Source: a virus. Taken from it: a stretch of DNA of 60,027 nucleotides. This document shows, in pieces, positions 1 through 6,982 of the stretch (position 1 is its first letter; the number at the start of each line of letters is the position of its first letter). Where the stretch lies: positions 1 through 60,027 of IMG/VR virus record IMGVR_UViG_3300046665_000292; one strand, 5' to 3'. Both the position numbers and the translations under genes were made by a program. The notes beneath the pieces were generated by a model. The model saw only the letters and a program-made list of their open reading frames with translations. It did not search any database and was not told the DNA's origin.

Positions 1-61
1 ACCGTTCGGACTCGTACAGCGCCTCATAGTCTTCAATATCAGCCCTCGTTTTTTCTGGCAT
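1..61 (-). CDS. 5' end of GIY-YIG endonuclease gene (repeat copy)
   Basis: This is the start of the minus-strand GIY-YIG gene that is seen whole at 59470-59961. Because bases 1-127 repeat 59901-60027, the ATG at 61 is the same start codon as the one at 59961. In the circular genome there is one gene, crossing the arbitrary cut point. It is not a truncated second copy. Confidence 0.8.
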   Translation of the reverse strand, partial: MPEKTRADIEDYEALYESER

Positions 62-127
62 TGTTTTGGCAACCTCATCTCTAACCTGTTGAAAACGTAG
101 AGATAACGATACCGGTCACCGGCACCA
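1..127. repeat. Left copy of 127-bp terminal direct repeat
   Basis: Bases 1-127 are identical to 59901-60027, the last bases of the window. An exact 127-bp end overlap is typical of a circular contig from an assembler using k=127. The molecule is therefore a circle, or a concatemer seen as one, with unit length 59,900 bp. The repeat is probably not a biological terminal redundancy. It contains the 5' end of the GIY-YIG gene (61 down to 1) and most of its promoter. Confidence 0.95.
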
Positions 128-134
128 CTGTCAA
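106..134 (-). promoter_or_regulatory. Strong sigma70-type promoter with operator-like palindrome
   Basis: On the minus strand there is a perfect -35 TTGACA (134-129), a 17-bp spacer and a -10 TATCGT (111-106), followed by the GIY-YIG start at 61. The spacer contains TGCCGGTGACCGGTA, a hyphenated palindrome with one mismatch between its 7-bp arms. A repressor bound there would block the promoter. The promoter match is direct; the operator role is inferred. Confidence 0.55.
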
Positions 135-174
135 GATCTGCACTTCACCTTTCTTCATTTAGTCCTTGTTTCTT

Positions 175-206
175 AAGGCATCAGCCCCATGCGGGATTGA
201 TGCCTT
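175..206 (+). terminator. Hairpin upstream of integrase
   Basis: AAGGCATCA (175-183) pairs perfectly with TGATGCCTT (198-206), with a possible inner CCC/GGG pairing, and TTTCGGTTTT follows. It could be a weak rho-independent terminator limiting int expression or part of the attachment region. It covers the upstream in-frame TTG and ATG codons at 197-202, which supports placing the int start downstream at 269. Confidence 0.35.
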
Positions 207-268
207 TCGGTTTTCCGCAGTTCATTTCTGATACCATTTGCCAAAAATTACCAAAAGGATTGGCAAAA

Positions 269-1234
269 ATGGCGGCGCCGAAGAAGGAAGGCAGCGTATG
301 GCGGCATCGTATTATGGTCAAGGGCAAGCGAGTCTCAGGGACCTTCGCTACCAAAGCCGCGGCGCTGGCGTGGGAGGCCGAGCAGCGGATACAGATCGTC
401 GAAGGCGGCACAAGCGGCAAGAGCAAGACGTTGCGCGATGCACTAGAGAAGTATGAGCTCGAGGTGTCAAAGAAGAAGCGCAGCTATGCCAATGAGGCGA
501 AGCGTATCGCCTGGTTCTCCACAACCGAACTGGCCGAGAAGCGGATTGCCGAAATCAAGCCCGCAGACGTTGCCGCCTGGCGCGATAGCCGTTTGCGTGA
601 AGTGAAGAGCTCATCAGTCAACCGAGATATGAATCTGCTTTCGCATGTCTTCACGGTAGCCAAACGAGAGTGGGGATGGATCAAGGATGTGCCAACAAAG
701 GACGTCGAACGCCCAAAAGACCCGCCGCATCGTGATCGTCGCGTTAGCGAGGAGGAAATCGACCTTGTCTGCCTCCAGCTCGGCTGGGATCGCACAATTC
801 CCGGCGAGCCAGTAACCAAGCAGCACCGTGTCGCACTTGCCTTCCTGTTTGCCATCGAAACGGCGATGCGCGCCGGCGAAATATGCTCCCTTAAGAAAGG
901 CGATGTCCAGGGCCGAGTAGCGCGCCTACATATGACGAAGAATGGTCGGCCGCGTGATGTCCCACTATCGCCGCAGGCTTTGGCTATATGGAAGCTCGTC
1001 CCAAGCGGATTTGACTTGTCATCCGCTATTCTTGACGCCCTGTTCCGCAAGGCCAAGAAGGCGGCTGGCATCGAGGGATTGACCTTCCACGACACCCGTC
1101 ATGAGGCCATTACACGTCTTGCGCAGAAGCTTGACGTGCTTGACCTTGCAAGGATGGTCGGGCACACGAACATCAATCAGTTGCGCACGTATTACAACCC
1201 AACCGCAGACGATATTGCCTCAAGATTGGGCTAA
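269..1234 (+). CDS. int: Tyrosine recombinase integrase
   Basis: The 321-residue protein is a site-specific recombinase that would integrate the phage at attP and, with excisionase, excise it. The N-terminal arm-binding-like part runs to about residue 60 and a core-binding helical domain to about 160. The catalytic domain shows the expected Arg in TAMRAGEI, the HDTR box, the second His in MVGHTN and the Tyr in LRTYYNP. The ATG at 269 is preceded by AAAGGAT at a suitable distance; an in-frame ATG at 200 lies in a hairpin and has no ribosome site. In the circle, the excisionase at 59214 is co-oriented about 700 bp upstream, with the GIY-YIG gene between on the other strand. The 3' end overlaps convergent imuA by 15 bp. 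Confidence 0.93.
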   Translation: MAAPKKEGSVWRHRIMVKGKRVSGTFATKAAALAWEAEQRIQIVEGGTSGKSKTLRDALEKYELEVSKKKRSYANEAKRIAWFSTTELAEKRIAEIKPADVAAWRDSRLREVKSSSVNRDMNLLSHVFTVAKREWGWIKDVPTKDVERPKDPPHRDRRVSEEEIDLVCLQLGWDRTIPGEPVTKQHRVALAFLFAIETAMRAGEICSLKKGDVQGRVARLHMTKNGRPRDVPLSPQALAIWKLVPSGFDLSSAILDALFRKAKKAAGIEGLTFHDTRHEAITRLAQKLDVLDLARMVGHTNINQLRTYYNPTADDIASRLG

Positions 1235-1960
1235 GTCGTAGACTGCGGGCCCAACCACATGCGGCACAGGCGCGGCATGGCGTTGCGGCTGACGCTGATG
1301 CGCAGGGCCTATTGACATCGGTAGGAACAGCGGCTCATCCCGCTGTGGGCCCTGCCGCTTCACGAACCCGATATTGATCCCGCCAGGGGCCGGCCGCACG
1401 CTCAAGCGCAGTGGCGCCGGCGAAGCGTCGACCTCCGCGGCCAGTGGGCGCATATTGAAGAAAAGCGTTTCGCCCTGCTGTGCTGCGAGGTGTAGCCGGC
1501 GTAGGCTGTCGGCGCGCACGTGCTGAATGCGTGAGCTGCTTGTCGACCCTTGACCCGGCCAGAACAGCAAGGCGCCACACCCACCGCTGCGCAGCACCTG
1601 CTCCGCGGCCCACAGTGCGTCGGCCGTTCGATCGGCGCGCAGCCAGATCGCCGATCCTGGCGGAATACCCAAGGCCGTGAGCGAAAGGATCTGAGGTGCG
1701 TGTGGCGGCGTCAGCAGCACCACGCGCCGAGCAGCCACCTTCGCCAGCGCCGGCGCCAATAACCGCATTTCGCCTACGCCAGGCTGCTGGACAAGCAGGT
1801 CGACGAGAGTACCCGTAGGCCAGCCGCCGCCCGGCAATTGATTCGACAACGTTGGGTGGCCGGTGTCGATGCACTGCGCCCGATTACGGGCAAGCTGCGA
1901 AGCGCGCCAGAGTGACGGGTGCAATTGCTCAAGTTCGGCGGCGGGCGGTAGCTGGCTCAC
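1220..1960 (-). CDS. imuA: ImuA-like SOS mutagenesis protein
   Basis: This RecA/SulA-like protein of 246 residues matches ImuA of beta- and gammaproteobacteria. It has the HPSLWRASQLA start, a degenerate nucleotide-loop region LPGGGWPTGTLVDLL, and TADALWAAEQVLRSGGCGALLFW in two blocks. Known ImuA proteins work with ImuB and DnaE2 in SOS-induced error-prone translesion synthesis. The start is GTG at 1960, with only a weak ribosome site. A perfect LexA box lies 16 bp upstream, so it is surely SOS-controlled. No imuB or dnaE2 is present in the whole circle, so the protein must act with host partners or alone. It is convergent with int and divergent from the BPSL0067-type gene. The family call is firm; the role in the phage is unknown. 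Confidence 0.88.
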   Translation of the reverse strand: MSQLPPAAELEQLHPSLWRASQLARNRAQCIDTGHPTLSNQLPGGGWPTGTLVDLLVQQPGVGEMRLLAPALAKVAARRVVLLTPPHAPQILSLTALGIPPGSAIWLRADRTADALWAAEQVLRSGGCGALLFWPGQGSTSSSRIQHVRADSLRRLHLAAQQGETLFFNMRPLAAEVDASPAPLRLSVRPAPGGINIGFVKRQGPQRDEPLFLPMSIGPAHQRQPQRHAAPVPHVVGPAVYDLAQS

Positions 1961-1976
1961 GGTTGACCCAATGAAA

Positions 1977-1996
1977 TACTGTTCTTTTATACAGTA
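1977..1996 (-). promoter_or_regulatory. LexA box (SOS operator) of imuA
   Basis: The sequence TACTGT-N8-ACAGTA is a perfect match to the LexA consensus CTGT-N8-ACAG, extended by one more TA pair on each side. It sits 16 bp before the imuA GTG and should overlap its promoter. It could also influence the divergent operon starting at 2098. LexA binding is inferred from the exact match. Confidence 0.85.
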
Positions 1997-2097
1997 TATC
2001 AGAGCCGGTTGCGCTTCCTCCCGATGCTCGGTTGACGTCCGCCAAGTTGCTGTAAACCCAACACTGCGACCATGTACTCATCAACGACGGAGGGCAT

Positions 2098-2511
2098 ATG
2101 GGCGCAACGATCTACTGGGGCGATGTGGAAAAGCTTGAGGAGCATGTACCGTATCGCGATGGCGAGTGCGTGGCACTTGTCCAGGCTGTGACGAGCGTTG
2201 GGCCAACCAGCGCGTGGCGCCCGGGCCCACGTGTGGTCGACCTTAGCTACCTAAACCCAGGCACCGTGATCGCCAACTTCGTGGACGGTCGCTTCCCGAA
2301 CAGGCATGGATACCATGCGGCGCTATTCATCGACTTCGCCCGAAGCGTCAGCGGCAACGTGATGAGTATCCGCGTAATGGATCAATGGCGCGGCCGGCGG
2401 CCGGACAAAGTGAAGTCACGCGAGATTCCCCGGCGGGGCAAAAGCCATCAGGAAGGCAACCCCTATTCGGACAGCGACAACGCCGATCAGTTTTACGTGG
2501 TGATGTCATGA
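2098..2511 (+). CDS. BPSL0067-like CHAP/NlpC-fold putative amidase
   Basis: The 137-residue protein resembles the BPSL0067 family, small papain-like (NlpC/P60 or CHAP) proteins thought to cleave peptidoglycan peptides or similar amides. The likely catalytic Cys is in DGECVALVQ (about residue 24) and the likely His in RHGYHAALFI (about residue 73), followed by the family's VMDQWRG end motif. No signal peptide is visible, so export would need another route, or it acts at lysis. GGAGGG precedes the ATG. It overlaps the next gene by ATGA, so the two are co-translated. In the family this gene is often next to an STY0301 gene, as here. Confidence 0.72.
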   Translation: MGATIYWGDVEKLEEHVPYRDGECVALVQAVTSVGPTSAWRPGPRVVDLSYLNPGTVIANFVDGRFPNRHGYHAALFIDFARSVSGNVMSIRVMDQWRGRRPDKVKSREIPRRGKSHQEGNPYSDSDNADQFYVVMS

Positions 2512-2906
2512 GGGCGCTGCTATTCGCGTGCTTAGTAGCGCCGGCTGCTCATGCCCAGGTGATTGAGTGCCCGAAGTTCTACCCATGGCAGGACACGCCG
2601 ATCGCGGAGGTGCCGCATCAGCATAAGGGTCAAGGCTTCATCGCCAAGGCGAAGTTGACCGGTGCGGGCATGTACGCCGGCGAGATAAACGGCCAAGGCG
2701 AGCTACACGGCGAGGAACAGAAAGTGAAAGGCGGATGGAATGTTCGGCACGGCTTCGCGGCCGGCGACCAGAAGTGGCTGGTGTGTTCGTATGGCTCCGG
2801 CCAGGTAACCTGGTGGGAGCAGCTCGACGCGAAAGTGACAAGCTGCATGCTTCAAACCCGCGAAGGCGGGCGCGATCCGATGGATATCAAGGCGACATGC
2901 AAGTGA
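2508..2906 (+). CDS. STY0301-like periplasmic protein
   Basis: This 132-residue protein has a clear signal peptide (MRALLFACLVAPAAHA, cleavage after AHA) and cysteines at CPKFYP, LVCSYG and SCML, the pattern of STY0301 family proteins. The biochemical role of the family is not established. Its place directly behind a cell-wall-hydrolase-like gene, with ATGA overlap, suggests a periplasmic partner or inhibitor of that enzyme; this is inference. The pair looks like lysogenic-conversion cargo. Confidence 0.65.
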   Translation: MRALLFACLVAPAAHAQVIECPKFYPWQDTPIAEVPHQHKGQGFIAKAKLTGAGMYAGEINGQGELHGEEQKVKGGWNVRHGFAAGDQKWLVCSYGSGQVTWWEQLDAKVTSCMLQTREGGRDPMDIKATCK

Positions 2907-3103
2907 CGCAGGACGACGACGCGCGGAGTGACCTGATCACCGCCAGCCGGGTTGACCTCGCGCTCATCCTGCTGCCGCTGGTCGGATGGCTCAAGACGTC
3001 CTACACCTTGGCGGCGAGCGGCGTCCCGCTTGAGGTCGCTGTGCGGGTCATGGTCCTACCGCAAGCACGCAGGCCTACGCGGCCAGCAGCATTTCTGGTG
3101 TGA
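2897..3103 (+). CDS. Small hypothetical protein, one hydrophobic segment
   Basis: The 68-codon frame starts at an ATG inside the STY0301-like gene (10-bp overlap) and ends 29 bp inside the 3' end of the opposing metallophosphoesterase gene. It has an acidic N-terminus and a hydrophobic stretch (LALILLPLVGWL). Nothing is recognised. It may be a translated third cistron of the operon or a remnant; coding evidence is weak. Confidence 0.3.
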   Translation: MQVTQDDDARSDLITASRVDLALILLPLVGWLKTSYTLAASGVPLEVAVRVMVLPQARRPTRPAAFLV

Positions 3104-4262
3104 CGGTGTTCCTGCAGACAACCCCGAAGTCGGCATGATAGGTGATCGCGGTGCACTGCCGATCGCTCATCCAGCCGCCGCGCGCCGCATAAGCATCCCG
3201 AGCCGCCAGGGTCGAGTGCTGGACCACGGACATTCCGGAGTGCTCCTTTTCCTCGAAGTGGTGACGATGCCCCGTGTGCGCATAGCGCCGGGTTGTCTCG
3301 CCCCACACCTTCGGGAACTGCGCGGCGAATAACAGCGGCAGCTGGTCATTCTTCTTCAGGTGCCCGTGGTGCCACGCCAGCATGGTCTGGCCGTGCTGGT
3401 AGACGTAGTAAGGTAGCTCCGAATCGATCACCTCGACCCGCGGCTCGTTCTCGTACAGCGCCTTGAACATGGCGCGTAGCCAGACGCTGGACGCCAAGTC
3501 GTGATTGCCCTCTGCCATCAGGACTACCACGCGCTCATGCTTCTGCAGCGCGAAGCCGATCACCCGGCGCAGAATCCGGATTGCCGTCTGCACGACCTTC
3601 GGGAATCGGCCGTCCTGGTCCAGAATGTGGCCGGACGTCGGCGTTTTGGCCTCCAGCCCATCGGAATGCAGGAAGTCGCCGAGCTGGGCGACGATACCGG
3701 TGCGCGCCGGCGGGCTTGCCATCACCATGTGCTCGAAGCAGCCAGTGAGCGTGCGCTCGGCGATTGCCAGATCCCAACTGCCGTTCGGGTCCAGATTCTC
3801 CCGATGCCAGCATAACGCCCCGACGTGCGAATCGGTCAGGGTGTAGACGCTGGCAAGTTTGGCGTCGGTGAGCACTGGTGCTTTTGTCGGCTTGACGCGC
3901 GGGAGCTCTTCAGCCATTGCGGCAGCAGCAGCCAGCAGGATCTCGCGCTGTCGCTCCCTATCGGGCGATGCTATTACCCACTGCTGGCCGAGTGCACCAT
4001 TTTCCTTGTAGTTCGTGCTGATGCGCCCAGCAAAGAAGCCATCCGGCACAGCCCGGGTCATGCCATGCTCTGGCGAGTAGCCGCGGCGCGCCCCTGATTT
4101 CTTGAGCCGGTCCATCGACTCCTGAACAGCGCTCTTCGTCACGCCAAGCGCCTTCGCGGCGGCCCGCATGCTACCGTTCTTCTCGATGGCGTCGATGTAC
4201 TCGATCTGACGAACGGTTGCGAACTCGACCAGCTTCGGGTCGATGATTGGTTGCTTGGTCAT
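3075..4262 (-). CDS. HTH-metallophosphoesterase fusion protein
   Basis: The first 60 or so residues form a helix-turn-helix (SMRAAAKALGVTKSAVQESM), then a calcineurin-like phosphoesterase domain follows with metal motifs in order: LTDSHVG, QLGDFL, AEGNHDLA, WHHGH and TGHRHH. Such proteins occur at the end of late operons of many temperate siphophages; a DNA or nucleotide phosphoesterase activity is likely, but the substrate is unknown. AAGGAAAAGC precedes the ATG. It is the most distal minus-strand gene, separated from the lysis cassette by a plus-strand small gene, so it probably has its own promoter in 4263-4398. Confidence 0.8.
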   Translation of the reverse strand: MTKQPIIDPKLVEFATVRQIEYIDAIEKNGSMRAAAKALGVTKSAVQESMDRLKKSGARRGYSPEHGMTRAVPDGFFAGRISTNYKENGALGQQWVIASPDRERQREILLAAAAAMAEELPRVKPTKAPVLTDAKLASVYTLTDSHVGALCWHRENLDPNGSWDLAIAERTLTGCFEHMVMASPPARTGIVAQLGDFLHSDGLEAKTPTSGHILDQDGRFPKVVQTAIRILRRVIGFALQKHERVVVLMAEGNHDLASSVWLRAMFKALYENEPRVEVIDSELPYYVYQHGQTMLAWHHGHLKKNDQLPLLFAAQFPKVWGETTRRYAHTGHRHHFEEKEHSGMSVVQHSTLAARDAYAARGGWMSDRQCTAITYHADFGVVCRNTVTPEMLLAA

Positions 4263-4398
4263 GCTTTTCCTTTACTTGGGCCAGGCCTGGGCGGGCTCTA
4301 GAGTAATTCTGGAGAGCTTTGGTCAAAAATGCAGATTTTGAACAACACCTAACGTTGCCTGAATTGCAAATTTCCATAAGTCACTATAGATTGTGCCT

Positions 4399-4599
4399 AT
4401 GGACAAAATCTCATCGCTTATGCGGCTTTTCCGGTCGCTTGTCGTTGCCCACACTTGGGAATATGACGACGAGGCCGTTCAGAGAACCTGCAAGATTTGC
4501 GGTCGTCGCGAGGAGCACGACGAAGGCTGGGGCTTTTCTGGGACCGTCTGGCTTCCGAGGTCGAAAGGTCGCCCGGGCGCGCATCGAGAATCGCCGTAA
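4399..4599 (+). CDS. Small zinc-ribbon-like protein
   Basis: A 66-residue frame (MDKISSLMRLFRSL, then HTWEYDDE and RTCKICGRREE) resembles short phage proteins with a single CxxC and an HTWE motif. No ribosome site is visible. TTGCAA (4364) and TATAGA (4385) make a possible promoter with a 15-bp spacer that ends 8 bp before the ATG, suggesting a leaderless message. It is oriented against the late operon. Coding status is uncertain. Confidence 0.45.
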   Translation: MDKISSLMRLFRSLVVAHTWEYDDEAVQRTCKICGRREEHDEGWGFSGTVWLPRSKGRPGAHRESP

Positions 4600-4620
4600 C
4601 CCGGACGATGGGAATTAGCC

Positions 4621-5133
4621 TCACGGCTGTGACGGCGGCTTAAGTGCACCCTGCGGCCATGCCTCGATTAATGTTCGCTTTTCGGAGTTGAGCCGCTCAG
4701 CTTCCTCTGCCACTTCTCGACGTCGTCCTGAGCACTCATCAAGAAGCTGCCCGTAGGTACCGGTGAGCGCACGTAGGGCATCGGTGGAATAGTCGGGCAG
4801 GCTGCGGTCGATCCTGGCGACGGCGTCGCGCAAGCCACTAGCAGCAGCGGCAGAGGTAGCAGCCAAGCTGCGGATGGTTTCTTCACGTTTGGCTCCTTCG
4901 TTTACTGCTGCGTCGCGGGCTCCGCGCCAAGCCTCAGACTGAGCCAGCGCGGCCTTTTCTGCGGCGGTGTTCGCTCGATCCCACTCGGCGCGCACCTCGT
5001 TACGCCCCACTTCGCGCTGATGTTCGAGCACCAGGTGCACGCCATAGATAGCTCCGCCGGCGAGTGCGCCGAAGATCAGGATCTCGGCCGCCAGCTTGTA
5101 CGGCGCCAGACGGACGAGGAGCGCGGCGATCAT
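4621..5133 (-). CDS. Rz: Inner-membrane spanin (Rz-like)
   Basis: The 170-residue protein has one N-terminal membrane segment (residues about 15-36) and then a long Ala/Glu-rich coiled coil, the layout of i-spanins, which span the periplasm with Rz1 and fuse the membranes in the last step of lysis. Rz1 is wholly nested inside it in another frame. It follows the DUF6527 gene by ATGA overlap and closes the lysis cassette. Confidence 0.8.
   Translation of the reverse strand: MIAALLVRLAPYKLAAEILIFGALAGGAIYGVHLVLEHQREVGRNEVRAEWDRANTAAEKAALAQSEAWRGARDAAVNEGAKREETIRSLAATSAAAASGLRDAVARIDRSLPDYSTDALRALTGTYGQLLDECSGRRREVAEEAERLNSEKRTLIEAWPQGALKPPSQP
4668..4886 (-). CDS. Rz1: Outer-membrane spanin lipoprotein (Rz1-like), nested in Rz
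   Basis: A 72-residue frame inside the Rz gene starts with a lipoprotein signal (MKKPSAAWLLPLPLLLVAC), the lipobox Cys being residue 19, followed by a Pro/Ser-rich mature part (TPSPGSTAACPTIPPMPY). That is the standard o-spanin pattern. The gene is completely embedded, as in lambda, so both proteins evolve under mutual constraint. Confidence 0.82.
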   Translation of the reverse strand: MKKPSAAWLLPLPLLLVACATPSPGSTAACPTIPPMPYVRSPVPTGSFLMSAQDDVEKWQRKLSGSTPKSEH

Positions 5134-5441
5134 CCAACCCTCCAGTGCTCAGGCCACTCTGGCACATCAACAGTCTGTCCTGCGAGCGAATGGTCGCTGT
5201 CGGTCAGGAACTGGATCCGACCCTCCGTCACGAAGGAGTGGCAGCGCGGGAGTTGGGGTGCCGATCGGTCCAGGTTGACACCGACCGATGGCGTGAATGT
5301 CGGGCTTTCGGCATTGCCGTTGTAGCCCCAGGCGCCGGCGCCCTTCACGCCGACAGCGTGCGGGCTCGAGCAACCGGGGCAGAAGAACAACGTGTAGCCG
5401 GTGTCTTCGTTCATCCAGAGTTTGGAACTGACCTTTTTCAT
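5130..5441 (-). CDS. DUF6527 family phage protein
   Basis: The 103-residue protein (MKKVSSKLWM start) carries FFCPGCSSPHAV, a PTFTPSV block and CHSFVTEGRIQFL with AGQTVDVPE, the DUF6527 pattern. A CxxC and a Cys-His suggest zinc binding. Function is unknown; it is regularly found among lysis genes. The start is the ATG at 5441, which overlaps the lysozyme stop as ATGA. Confidence 0.72.
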   Translation of the reverse strand: MKKVSSKLWMNEDTGYTLFFCPGCSSPHAVGVKGAGAWGYNGNAESPTFTPSVGVNLDRSAPQLPRCHSFVTEGRIQFLTDSDHSLAGQTVDVPEWPEHWRVG

Positions 5442-5935
5442 ACCAGCCCTTTCAAGCAAAGTTCACGTTCGCGTTGCCTGCGCCGGGTCAGGCCCAGCAC
5501 TTCTTTGCCGCCGGCACGATTCCACATCAGGAGTGCGTCACAGGCGCCAGGCAAGTCGCCAGCATTCACACGTCGCGCCATGCTGGATCCGCAGAACGCC
5601 GGAACGCCGATGTTGAAGGCGGCGTCGACAAAGGCAACCTTCTGTCCAGCCGTCAGGCGGTCCATTGGGATGCACTTTGCGATGCCGGTGGCGTGCCGCT
5701 CCAGGTCGCGATCGAGCTGCGCGTCGCACTCGGCCGGCGCGTAGGTCTTGCCGGCCTGCGCGTTCTCCGTCGCGCCGTCGCAGTAGGTCAGGACGCCGCC
5801 GATATCGCGGTACGTCTTGAGCACCCTCCCCTCTTGGGCCGGCGTGAACACAAAGAGGGCTGCAGCCGCGACAGCGCCGACGATGCCAGCCACCCCCGCC
5901 GCTCGGCGAACCGGCTTCTGGTTTTGCTCAGCCAT
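5438..5935 (-). CDS. Endolysin, GH24 lysozyme with N-terminal anchor
   Basis: The 165-residue protein shows the T4-type catalytic triad with exact spacing: Glu35, Asp44 and Thr50 in QEGRVLKTYRDIGGVLTYCDG-like context (E-x8-D-x5-T). It would cleave the glycan strands of peptidoglycan. Residues about 12-30 are hydrophobic and Ala/Gly-rich with no clear cleavage site, suggesting a signal-arrest-release endolysin exported by Sec. AAGGAG precedes the ATG at 5935, which overlaps the holin gene by 8 bp. Confidence 0.87.
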   Translation of the reverse strand: MAEQNQKPVRRAAGVAGIVGAVAAAALFVFTPAQEGRVLKTYRDIGGVLTYCDGATENAQAGKTYAPAECDAQLDRDLERHATGIAKCIPMDRLTAGQKVAFVDAAFNIGVPAFCGSSMARRVNAGDLPGACDALLMWNRAGGKEVLGLTRRRQRERELCLKGLV

Positions 5936-6182
5936 GCGCCGCTCCTTTCGCCGCCGCGGCGGCGTGCGCGCGGCGCATCGCCTGGACCATATTGAAGACC
6001 ACGACCGCGAAGCCAACCGCCTTGTAGACGTTCGGCGGCAGGTACGGGGCGAGGCTCGGGAGGTAGTCGTTCACCCCCTGCATGATCTCGGCCGTGAACG
6101 GGAAGGCGAACAGCAGCATGGCGTTGAACCACACGCCGGCAGAGCGCAGCCAGGCGAGGATTCTGCTTTTCAGGTTTTTCAT
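5928..6182 (-). CDS. Putative holin, two membrane segments
   Basis: This 84-residue protein has hydrophobic segments at about 17-33 (VWFNAMLLFAFPF) and 52-68 (VYKAVGFAVVVFNMV), with charged ends and an Ala-rich basic tail. Size, membrane layout and the position directly before the endolysin point to a holin or pinholin that times lysis. GAAGGG is the ribosome site. The holin call rests on context. Confidence 0.62.
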   Translation of the reverse strand: MKNLKSRILAWLRSAGVWFNAMLLFAFPFTAEIMQGVNDYLPSLAPYLPPNVYKAVGFAVVVFNMVQAMRRAHAAAAAKGAAHG

Positions 6183-6183
6183 A

Positions 6184-6444
6184 TCATCCCTTCGGGAGGT
6201 GCTGAATCAGCCAAGACAGCCCGGCGCCCATCGTTGAGGCAGCGCCACCGACCATCATTAAGGTCTTCCATCCGCCGCGGGCCTCCGAAAGGGTAAGCAG
6301 CACCTGATCCAACTTGAGGGTCAGTTGCTGGTTGCTCTCTTGGAGGCCTTCGACGCTGGTTGAGAGGTGCGTTACTTGCACCTCGAGGCGGGCGATGTCG
6401 ATGCGCGCGGTTGCAAGCGCTTCATTCAGGTCGGTAGTTGGCAT
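6184..6444 (-). CDS. Coiled-coil membrane protein, XhlA/holin-like
   Basis: The 86-residue protein has a coiled coil (about residues 15-55) and one C-terminal membrane segment (TLMMVGGAASTMGAGLSWLI), like XhlA-type holin accessories. It sits 1 bp from the holin gene and probably modulates it. A terminator hairpin (6457-6480) lies just upstream and no good ribosome site is visible, so translation may depend on the overlap with the previous gene. Confidence 0.58.
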   Translation of the reverse strand: MPTTDLNEALATARIDIARLEVQVTHLSTSVEGLQESNQQLTLKLDQVLLTLSEARGGWKTLMMVGGAASTMGAGLSWLIQHLPKG

Positions 6445-6982
6445 CAGGGGCGCCCATAAAAAAACCGGCCTGAGCCGGTTGGGTGGGTGGTTGCTTCGGC
6501 GGTCGAGGCCATCGCATGGTTGGTGTTTTGGGATAGTCGGCCATGTGCAAGTCGATGGGTCGGGCGCGCTTCATGACATCGGGATCGAGCAAACGCGTGC
6601 CGCCAGCCAGGACGATGGCGAAGGCCAAGTCCGAACACCACCAGCAGCTATCGTCGCTCCAATCCTCCGAATAGGTGAAAGGGATGCCGACAGCGCCGGA
6701 CCAGTCGTAGCCCTTCCCAATCTGAGCTTCAGCAAACGCCTGCGCTGCATCGATGTTCGGAACCCAAACTGGCATGTCGCGGTAGATCGCTACGCCTTCC
6801 ATTAGCTCGTCGACCGTGCCGGCGCGACAGCCGTGTGTCATGGAAGCCTCGTAAGCACGGTCGCCGATGATGGTGATGGCGTGGCTGAATTGGCGCGAGC
6901 CAGCGGCAATGCCGATCGCCAGGCTAAGCGGGTTCCAGGGCCACCGGCTGGTGAGCCGGATGGTGACGTAGCCGCCGCGCAT
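6422..6982 (-). CDS. NlpC/P60-like (permuted papain) putative peptidase
   Basis: From the ATG at 6982 (ATGA overlap with the preceding gene) the 186-residue protein has a His in RQFSHAITI, an EAS block and a Cys in CWWCSDLAFA, fitting a permuted papain-like YiiX/NlpC fold that cuts peptide or acyl bonds. A role in local wall digestion or lysis is inferred. Oddly, the last 20 codons read through a strong terminator hairpin, giving QPAQAGFFMGAP. Confidence 0.6.
   Translation of the reverse strand: MRGGYVTIRLTSRWPWNPLSLAIGIAAGSRQFSHAITIIGDRAYEASMTHGCRAGTVDELMEGVAIYRDMPVWVPNIDAAQAFAEAQIGKGYDWSGAVGIPFTYSEDWSDDSCWWCSDLAFAIVLAGGTRLLDPDVMKRARPIDLHMADYPKTPTMRWPRPPKQPPTQPAQAGFFMGAPDANYRPE
6457..6480 (-). 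terminator. Rho-independent terminator inside a CDS end
   Basis: On the minus strand AACCGGC and GCCGGTT form a 7-bp stem with a 4-nt loop, followed by seven T residues. It lies in the coding end of the NlpC-like gene, upstream of the holin genes. Lysis genes would need antitermination or a leaky stop to be expressed. Confidence 0.75.

Noticed and set aside
1-127. Biological terminal redundancy or LTR
   Set aside because: The overlap is exactly 127 bp and the genome otherwise closes logically; an assembly overlap explains it better, and the terminase type points to cos ends rather than long direct repeats.
1220-1960. Host flank wrongly included in the contig
   Set aside because: The contig closes on itself and phage-type accessory genes lie on both sides of imuA, so a simple flank of host DNA is unlikely, though capture at the attachment site remains possible.
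2030-2060. Promoter TTGACG/TAAACC for the BPSL0067-like operon
   Set aside because: The -35 is good but the spacing (15 bp) and -10 are poor; too weak to list as a feature.
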